This document shows, piece after piece, positions 6,331 to 10,195 of a stretch of DNA of 10,195 nt. The DNA is from an uncultured Porphyromonadaceae bacterium (GTDB lineage: Bacteria > Bacteroidota > Bacteroidia > Bacteroidales > Muribaculaceae): positions 1-10,195 of the forward strand of contig CAMWQF010000078.1 in the NCBI GenBank assembly GCA_947176285.1, read 5' to 3'. The stretch's first letter is position 1, and each line of letters starts with the position of its first letter. A program made the position numbers and the translations under genes. The notes beneath the pieces were generated by a model, which saw only the letters and a list, made by a program, of their open reading frames with translations, was not told the origin of the DNA and ran no database searches.

Positions 6331-6680
6331 TGCCTTACATAATGGGGCATCTCTTCCGGAATGACCATTGAGAGTTCCACAAGTCCCCCAAGACTTCCGT
6401 CAGCCTTATGCCAACAGGTTTGATAGATCATCTTACGCTTGCCTTCCTTAGAGATTGTGTAGGCATTGGATCCTCCTTCCGTCATAAGACGGCGGATTAT
6501 TCCACGCGACCGCTCGTTGTGATAATCCATAATATTATGGCCAATCAAATCGGCTCCTCCACGCGAAGCGAATGTCTGACGTGAACGCTCATTCATGTAT
6601 ATAATACGACAGTCACAGTCCACTACAGTCACTGCGCAATCCATCCCATAAGCCCATTCAGGCAAGAATTCCTTTTCCAT
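6327..6680 (-). CDS. Small standalone PAS-domain protein
   Basis: A 117-residue soluble protein made of essentially one PAS domain: residues about 12-108 contain DCAVTVVDCDCRIIYMNERS, LIGHNIMDYHNERS, the YTISKEGKRKMIYQTCWHKA strands and the final GLVELSMVIPEEMPHYV. PAS domains bind small ligands or mediate protein contacts; no output domain is attached, so it would act through a partner or as a sensor subunit. Cysteines at about 15, 22 and 24 (C-x6-C-x-C) could be redox- or metal-related, but this is speculative. Its stop overlaps an ATG of the rhuM-like gene by ATGA, so the two were probably co-translated before rhuM broke. It is transcribed divergently from mnmD. Confidence 0.8.
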   Translation of the reverse strand: MEKEFLPEWAYGMDCAVTVVDCDCRIIYMNERSRQTFASRGGADLIGHNIMDYHNERSRGIIRRLMTEGGSNAYTISKEGKRKMIYQTCWHKADGSLGGLVELSMVIPEEMPHYVRQ

Positions 6681-6723
6681 AATCTATCAAATATTCGGGT
6701 AAATGTCATTACTGTTATATCTG

Positions 6724-6756
6724 CAAAGTTAATACTTTTTTCGAAAACAATTCGAA
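6724..6756 (-). promoter_or_regulatory. Promoter for the PAS/rhuM transcript
   Basis: On the minus strand TTCG (complement of 6753-6756), a 21-bp spacer and TAACTTTG (complement of 6724-6731) match the Bacteroides promoter with one mismatch in the -33 box. Transcription should start near 6719, about 40 bases before the PAS start codon. Confidence 0.6.
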
Positions 6757-6780
6757 GCACGAGGATTTTTATTAATTTTG
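6751..6780 (+). promoter_or_regulatory. Promoter for mnmD-dut
   Basis: TTCG (6751-6754), 18 bp and TAATTTTG (6773-6780), a perfect -7 box with a one-mismatch -33 box. Transcription should start near 6786, about 17 bases before the mnmD ATG. Its -33 box lies in the palindrome TTCGAA (6751-6756), which also supplies the -33 box of the opposing promoter. A second TTCGAA is at 6740-6745. Confidence 0.6.
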
Positions 6781-6802
6781 TGATCAGAAAATAAAAATAG
6801 TG

Positions 6803-7483
6803 ATGAAAATAGTAATTGAAAAGACAGCTGACGGATCTACAACTCTATACAGGGAAGACATAGACGAACATTATCATTCAGTGAAGGGAGCACTCGCTGA
6901 AAGCCTACACGTGTATCTGGAAACCGGCTGGAAAAAAGCAGCAAAAATTTCAAGACCCGTCAGGGTCTTTGAGGTCGGTTTCGGAACAGGATTGAATGCG
7001 GCTATTACGGCTTATGCAGCCTTGGAATCGAATATTCCTACAGAATACTATTCCGTGGAACTGTATCCTCTGCCGAAAAATACCACAAACCTTATTTACG
7101 ATACTCTAGAGGGAAAATATAGAGAACCATTCAAACTCGTAAATGAATCGCCATGGAATGAACGCATTGATATCAATCCTTTTTTCTCACTTCTAAAGTT
7201 GAAAGACAACCTGCTTACAATGAATCTCCCCATGGAATTAGACGTGGTATATTTCGATGCTTTTGCCCCGGAAAAGCAACCTGAGATGTGGGACGAGTCT
7301 ATATTCCGGAAACTATACAAAGCAATGAAACCGGGTGCAGTACTTACGACCTACTGTGCTAAAGGAAACATACGGCGCATGCTTCAACATATAGGATTCC
7401 TCACAGAACGCTTACCGGGCCCACCCGGTGGAAAGCGGGAAATCCTGAGAGCAACAAAACTGTCTGGCAATATGATTTGTTAA
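6803..7483 (+). CDS. mnmD: tRNA 5-methylaminomethyl-2-thiouridine methyltransferase MnmD
   Basis: A 226-residue SAM-dependent methyltransferase for the last step of mnm5(s2)U34 synthesis at the tRNA wobble position. It corresponds to the N-terminal half of E. coli MnmC; many Bacteroidota carry it as a stand-alone enzyme without the FAD oxidase domain. Family motifs in order: DEHYHSVKGALAESLHVYL (about 21-39), the SAM-binding VFEVGFGTGLNA (55-66), YYSVELYPL, YFDAFAPEKQPEMW (150-163), LTTYCAKG (181-188) and RLPGPPGGKREILRA (203-217). An in-frame GTG at 6800 directly precedes the chosen ATG at 6803. The gene is 35 bp upstream of dut on the same strand, suggesting an operon. Confidence 0.95.
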   Translation: MKIVIEKTADGSTTLYREDIDEHYHSVKGALAESLHVYLETGWKKAAKISRPVRVFEVGFGTGLNAAITAYAALESNIPTEYYSVELYPLPKNTTNLIYDTLEGKYREPFKLVNESPWNERIDINPFFSLLKLKDNLLTMNLPMELDVVYFDAFAPEKQPEMWDESIFRKLYKAMKPGAVLTTYCAKGNIRRMLQHIGFLTERLPGPPGGKREILRATKLSGNMIC

Positions 7484-7518
7484 AATAGCATCAACCTTTA
7501 TTACTTAAACTTATCGAT

Positions 7519-7962
7519 ATGGAACATATAAAAGTCAAGATCATAAATGACTCTCCCTACGATCTGCCGGCATACGAGACCCACTCGGCAGCAGGCATGG
7601 ATATTCACGCCAACATTACGGAACCAATCACCCTCGGACCGCTCGAACGTTGCCTGATTCCGACTGGTCTGCGCATGCAGTTGCCGCAAGGCTATGAATG
7701 CCAAATACGACCCCGCTCAGGACTCGCCCTAAAGCATGGAATCTCGATCGTCAATACACCGGGTACTGTCGACGCAGACTTCAGAGGCGATATTGGCATC
7801 ATTATTATCAACCTATCCAATGAGCCTTACACTATCACCCCCGGAGAACGAATAGCGCAGATGGTGATAAAGGAATATGTTCATGTGGAATGGGAACCCG
7901 TTAAACGTATAGACAAAACTGAGCGTGGCGATGGAGCATTCGGCCATACAGGAACCGAATAA
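7519..7962 (+). CDS. dut: Deoxyuridine 5'-triphosphate nucleotidohydrolase (dUTPase)
   Basis: A 147-residue trimeric dUTPase that hydrolyses dUTP to dUMP and pyrophosphate, keeping uracil out of DNA and feeding dTMP synthesis. All five motifs are present: AGMDIHA (25-31), RPRSGLAL (64-71), NTPGTVDADFRG (79-90, catalytic D85), PGERIAQMV (108-116) and RGDGAFGHTG (136-145). Motif 5 has an alanine where the usual RGxGGFG has its second glycine, and FGHTG instead of FGSTG; the aromatic stacking phenylalanine is kept, so activity is expected. It probably shares a transcript with mnmD. Its stop codon directly abuts the stop of the convergent hydrolase gene. Confidence 0.96.
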   Translation: MEHIKVKIINDSPYDLPAYETHSAAGMDIHANITEPITLGPLERCLIPTGLRMQLPQGYECQIRPRSGLALKHGISIVNTPGTVDADFRGDIGIIIINLSNEPYTITPGERIAQMVIKEYVHVEWEPVKRIDKTERGDGAFGHTGTE

Positions 7963-9345
7963 TCACTTATTCAATTTCTTTGTTGATATTCCGTCGCGCA
8001 CCTCTATGTAGAGACCTTTTGGCACCGAGTGGAGACGACGACCGTAGATATCAAATATCATAACTTTAGATGCTGGGTCGGCAATAGTGGTTTGCACTGC
8101 TGACTCAGCATATTTTTCATACTCAAGGCTTGCCATTATGAACGAGCCGATACCTTTACCCTCGTTGGAGACAATGTTGACATCACTACCATCGAGATAA
8201 TAATCGGCTGTGCCGTTACGCTCCCACTTGTTGGATGGGCCAAGTCCGGCAGACCGGCATATATTGTGTATGTCGACCCCATTAAAACTCTCGGTGATAA
8301 AAGTGGCAATCAAACCATCGTAAGCTTTCATGGCTATAGGACTGAACTCCGTATTGTCAAGGAGTCCGAGCCTTATGCCTTTAAATAAAGCATAGGTGAA
8401 CATACAAGATGCGGATGCCTCTAGATAGTTGCGGTGACCCTTAGCACTCACAAACGAATCATCGTACTGCAAAAGCTGATACCATACACCACTTTCAGGA
8501 TCCTGCCAACGACGTATGCCATCGACTACCTGTGCGAAAATTTCAACCACAGCAGCATACTCAGGATGCTCACGAGGCATCATTGCAAGCACATCCACCA
8601 AAGCGGCTGCATACCATCCCATGCCGCGTCCCCAAAATTCCTTACTGCATCCTTTGAAAGCGCCACTGGGGTTTGCCCAGAAAGAATTGGCATCAGATGG
8701 TTTGGCACTCCAACCATGATAATTGAGGGATTTTTGTGCATCGTAGGTGTGGCTATGTATGGTAGTGAACTGCAAGGCAATGTCAGACCATGCCTCATAA
8801 TCATCCGGAGCGAATGTTGAAAGATATTCAGCATAAAATGCCGCTCCCATATAGAGTCCATCAAGCCACATCTGATATGGGTAAGAGTCTTTGTGTATGA
8901 ATCCGCCCTTACCCTCAGTGAGCGCGATACGCTTATATTCATAGCGCAGATAGTTGTAAAGGTAGTCGGCAGCAAGGCGATAACGCTCGCCTTTGGCTGG
9001 ATTGACCGATGACTCGTGAGCATAGAGATCAAAAAGCACCTTGCCGGAGGCGATATTGTCAAGACTCCCCTTCTTAAAGTTGTAAAAGTTTCCATCGGCA
9101 TCTATGGCGTTGTCAGCATATACCTTACACCAGCCATAGGCTTGAGCCGAAAGTTTGTCATCCGGATACTGTTCACAATACATCAGTATTGTTTTGGCAA
9201 CAAGACCACTGACGTAATCCCAAGCCTTGTCGGCAGACCATTCCTTCCCATGCGACTTAACCATCGATTCGGAATATTTAGGAGTCTGAGCAGTAGCATT
9301 TGTACAAAAGAAAATTGAAAGCGCGAAAAGTAAAAAATTTTTCAT
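7963..9345 (-). CDS. Secreted GH88/GH105-family unsaturated uronyl hydrolase
   Basis: A 460-residue exported enzyme of the GH88/GH105 (alpha/alpha)6-barrel group, closest in motifs to YteR/YesR unsaturated rhamnogalacturonyl hydrolases. These remove the unsaturated uronic acid that polysaccharide lyases leave on pectin-type oligosaccharides. It has a signal peptide (about residues 1-19). Motifs include KGSLDNIASG (D96, likely equivalent to a catalytic Asp), YPYQMWLDGLYMG (D162, the conserved catalytic Asp of the WLDxLYM motif), NYHGWS (about 208-212), FWGRGMGWYA (237-246) and YLEASASCMF (307-316). The last 35 or so residues (MIFDIYGRRLHSVPKGLYIEV) look like a type IX secretion sorting tail, suggesting export to the cell surface or medium. 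No SusC/SusD or lyase genes are in view, so this is not visibly part of a polysaccharide-utilisation locus. The exact substrate is uncertain. Confidence 0.88.
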   Translation of the reverse strand: MKNFLLFALSIFFCTNATAQTPKYSESMVKSHGKEWSADKAWDYVSGLVAKTILMYCEQYPDDKLSAQAYGWCKVYADNAIDADGNFYNFKKGSLDNIASGKVLFDLYAHESSVNPAKGERYRLAADYLYNYLRYEYKRIALTEGKGGFIHKDSYPYQMWLDGLYMGAAFYAEYLSTFAPDDYEAWSDIALQFTTIHSHTYDAQKSLNYHGWSAKPSDANSFWANPSGAFKGCSKEFWGRGMGWYAAALVDVLAMMPREHPEYAAVVEIFAQVVDGIRRWQDPESGVWYQLLQYDDSFVSAKGHRNYLEASASCMFTYALFKGIRLGLLDNTEFSPIAMKAYDGLIATFITESFNGVDIHNICRSAGLGPSNKWERNGTADYYLDGSDVNIVSNEGKGIGSFIMASLEYEKYAESAVQTTIADPASKVMIFDIYGRRLHSVPKGLYIEVRDGISTKKLNK

Positions 9346-9348
9346 ATG

Positions 9349-9378
9349 ATGGACATTAATAAAATGGACGTTAAAATA
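9349..9378 (-). repeat. Two 15-bp direct repeats in the hydrolase leader
   Basis: ATGGACATTAATAAA (9349-9363) and ATGGACGTTAAAATA (9364-9378) lie head to tail just upstream of the hydrolase start codon, in the presumed 5' leader. They match at 12 of 15 positions. They could be a regulator or RNA-binding site, or a small duplication; function is unknown. Confidence 0.4.
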
Positions 9379-9409
9379 TACTTCCGAAACGAAAGCGAAG
9401 AATTCATTG

Positions 9410-9441
9410 CAAATTTAAGTATAATAAATGGATTTGGCAAC
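9410..9441 (-). promoter_or_regulatory. Promoter for the GH105-like hydrolase
   Basis: On the minus strand GTTG (complement of 9438-9441), 20 bp and TAAATTTG (complement of 9410-9417) match the Bacteroides consensus with one mismatch in the -33 box. The implied leader is about 60 bases. Confidence 0.55.
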
Positions 9442-9490
9442 ATATTCGTCTAAAAGAATATCTACAGATCGGTTCAGGAATTATGAAATC

Positions 9491-9525
9491 AGCCATATAA
9501 ACAAATCACGATTGTTCATATGGCT
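9491..9525. terminator. Strong hairpin, possible terminator between minus-strand genes
   Basis: AGCCATAT (9491-9498) pairs with ATATGGCT (9518-9525). After one A/C mismatch, AACAA (9500-9504) pairs with TTGTT (9512-9516), leaving a 7-base loop. It sits 34 bases past the stop of the acidic protein gene and upstream of the hydrolase promoter, where a terminator is expected. No U-run follows on either strand, so an RNA-processing or protein-binding role remains possible. Confidence 0.5.
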
Positions 9526-9558
9526 AATAATGTATCTACAATTGGAGATTTACATCAA

Positions 9559-9921
9559 TTACTCGGCATAAAGATTTTCCTCCTTCTGAGGTATGTATTG
9601 ATCAACGAGTCTGCTGATTTTTTTCAAATCGGGTTTCTTGTTAACGTAATCAATCAAAGTCCCTACCGGATATAAATCAGGATCGGAAGCTGATTGGAAA
9701 TCAGCCGCATCTTCCGAATAATCTCCATCTTCCACAGCATCCTCTTCAATAGCATAGTCACTAAAAGCAATTGATCGGTCGGCATCTTCATGCCGTTCAA
9801 TGCCAACTAACAGAGTTGTAGGTATTATACTTATCTGAGGGTCCTCACCCCAGTATCCGGGATTGTCGATGACTTCAGCCACTTTTGCAGCTATAATGTC
9901 AGTGAGTTCTTTTCTTTCCAT
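9559..9921 (-). CDS. Acidic protein of unknown function
   Basis: A 120-residue protein that I do not recognise. It has a predicted N-terminal helix (ERKELTDIIAAKVAEVIDN), a short segment ISIIPTTLLVGIE (about 30-42), a strongly acidic middle (16 Asp/Glu in residues 42-82) and a C-terminal segment with basic residues (DYVNKKPDLKKISRLVDQYIP). No signal peptide, membrane helix or cysteine is present, so it is probably cytosolic. It stands alone on the minus strand, upstream of a strong hairpin and not obviously linked to the hydrolase. The ATG at 9921 is preceded by an A-rich leader. The sequence looks coding throughout; function is unknown. Confidence 0.7.
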   Translation of the reverse strand: MERKELTDIIAAKVAEVIDNPGYWGEDPQISIIPTTLLVGIERHEDADRSIAFSDYAIEEDAVEDGDYSEDAADFQSASDPDLYPVGTLIDYVNKKPDLKKISRLVDQYIPQKEENLYAE

Positions 9922-9952
9922 AGTATTAAGTTTTTTTTGTTAATATAACGCA

Positions 9953-10021
9953 TCAATCAATGAAATGGTTGTCTTGATATAAGTCCTCCAAATGTCTAAG
10001 TATTTCAATAGTTAGTTGCAT
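9953..10021 (-). CDS. Possible 22-residue peptide upstream of the acidic protein
   Basis: A 22-codon frame, MQLTIEILRHLEDLYQDNHF plus ID, starts at ATG 10021 and stops at TGA 9953, with an in-frame TAA two codons before the ATG. It lies 31 bp upstream of the acidic protein start on the same strand. The residue pattern suggests an amphipathic helix. It could be a leader peptide, a small protein, a gene remnant or chance. Confidence 0.3.
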   Translation of the reverse strand: MQLTIEILRHLEDLYQDNHFID

Positions 10022-10095
10022 TTCTTACAGTGGCTTCGAGATTGTAGTTGATAAAACCTTCACTATATAATATTTCACGTTTTTTGTTCCTACTG

Positions 10096-10127
10096 TTTGG
10101 CAATGTCGGAATTTATAAGTAGATTTG
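10096..10127 (+). promoter_or_regulatory. Perfect Bacteroides-type promoter pointing out of the window
   Basis: TTTG (10096-10099), a 20-bp spacer and TAGATTTG (10120-10127) match the consensus exactly. Transcription would start near 10132 and proceed to the right. The gene it serves is not in the window. The sequence from 10142 on looks like the edge of a repeat or insertion sequence, which may separate the promoter from its original gene. Confidence 0.55.
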
Positions 10128-10141
10128 CAATTGGAAATAAC

Positions 10142-10195
10142 TAAGAGCCCATCTCATAAAAATTTGAGAGTCCCTGGGGCGGATTTGGGCGAGTG
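10142..10195. repeat. Possible end of a mobile element at the right edge
   Basis: From about 10142 the sequence changes to TAAGAGCCCATCTCA followed by a short inverted repeat (TCTCA 10152-10156, TGAGA 10165-10169) and then a more GC-rich stretch. Motifs like GAGCCCATCTCA occur at insertion-sequence ends in Bacteroidales as I recall, but only one end is visible and no transposase is in view. The rest of 9922-10141 holds only the small frame and the promoter described separately. Confidence 0.3.

Noticed and set aside
8580..9101. Alternative minus-strand and plus-strand frames inside the hydrolase gene
   Set aside because: They overlap a full-length GH88/GH105-like protein with all motifs in the other frame, so they are shadows.
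9559..10021. Toxin-antitoxin pair (small peptide plus acidic protein)
   Set aside because: The acidic protein has no antitoxin DNA-binding motif and the peptide has no hydrophobic toxin segment.
1..10195. tRNA, rRNA or known riboswitch genes
   Set aside because: No cloverleaf, rRNA segment or recognisable riboswitch core was seen by eye in the intergenic regions.

Overview
This 10.2-kb window looks like a chromosomal segment of a gut-type Bacteroidota bacterium, most likely order Bacteroidales and possibly Muribaculaceae or a relative. Four things point there. Several intergenic regions carry the Bacteroides primary sigma promoter pattern (TTTG, about 20 bp, then TAnnTTTG). Starts are preceded by AT-rich leaders rather than strong Shine-Dalgarno sites. 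A secreted glycoside hydrolase ends in a tail resembling a type IX secretion sorting domain. The gene types (TPR protein with a C-terminal HTH, TonB_C repeats, standalone PAS, stand-alone MnmD) are usual in this group. The family-level guess is inference.

Left part (1-1873): an IS3-family insertion sequence. OrfA and OrfB are in the -1 frame relation and a correctly phased A AAA AAA heptamer precedes the orfA stop, so a 453-residue OrfAB transposase is expected. OrfB keeps a D-D-35-E triad. The matching terminal inverted repeats are at 56-91 and 1838-1873, so about 370 bp of unusual non-coding DNA lies between orfB and the right end. It holds a back-to-back promoter pair, a hairpin, a leftward ribosome-binding site plus ATG facing the orfB end, and four degenerate tandem repeats with a 31-32-bp period.

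Centre-left (1874-5349): a textbook promoter drives a probable two-gene operon. The first gene encodes a lipoprotein-like TPR sensor with a transmembrane helix and a cytoplasmic helix-turn-helix. The second encodes an exported protein with two tandem TonB_C domains and an unrecognised N-terminal region.

Centre (5350-6680, minus strand): a PAS-domain protein overlaps the next gene by ATGA. That gene is a rhuM-family gene broken by an internal deletion that also shifts the frame. A possible scrap of another gene lies beyond it.

Centre-right (6681-7962, plus strand): the PAS gene and mnmD diverge from a compact promoter region with two TTCGAA palindromes one helical turn apart. mnmD (wobble-uridine tRNA modification) is followed by dut (dUTPase) in an apparent operon.

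Right (7963-10195): a secreted GH88/GH105-like unsaturated glucuronyl/galacturonyl hydrolase converges on dut with no base between the stop codons. Upstream are a strong hairpin, an acidic protein of unknown function and a 22-codon reading frame. A perfect rightward promoter then fires into a sequence that may be the edge of another mobile element, cut by the window end.
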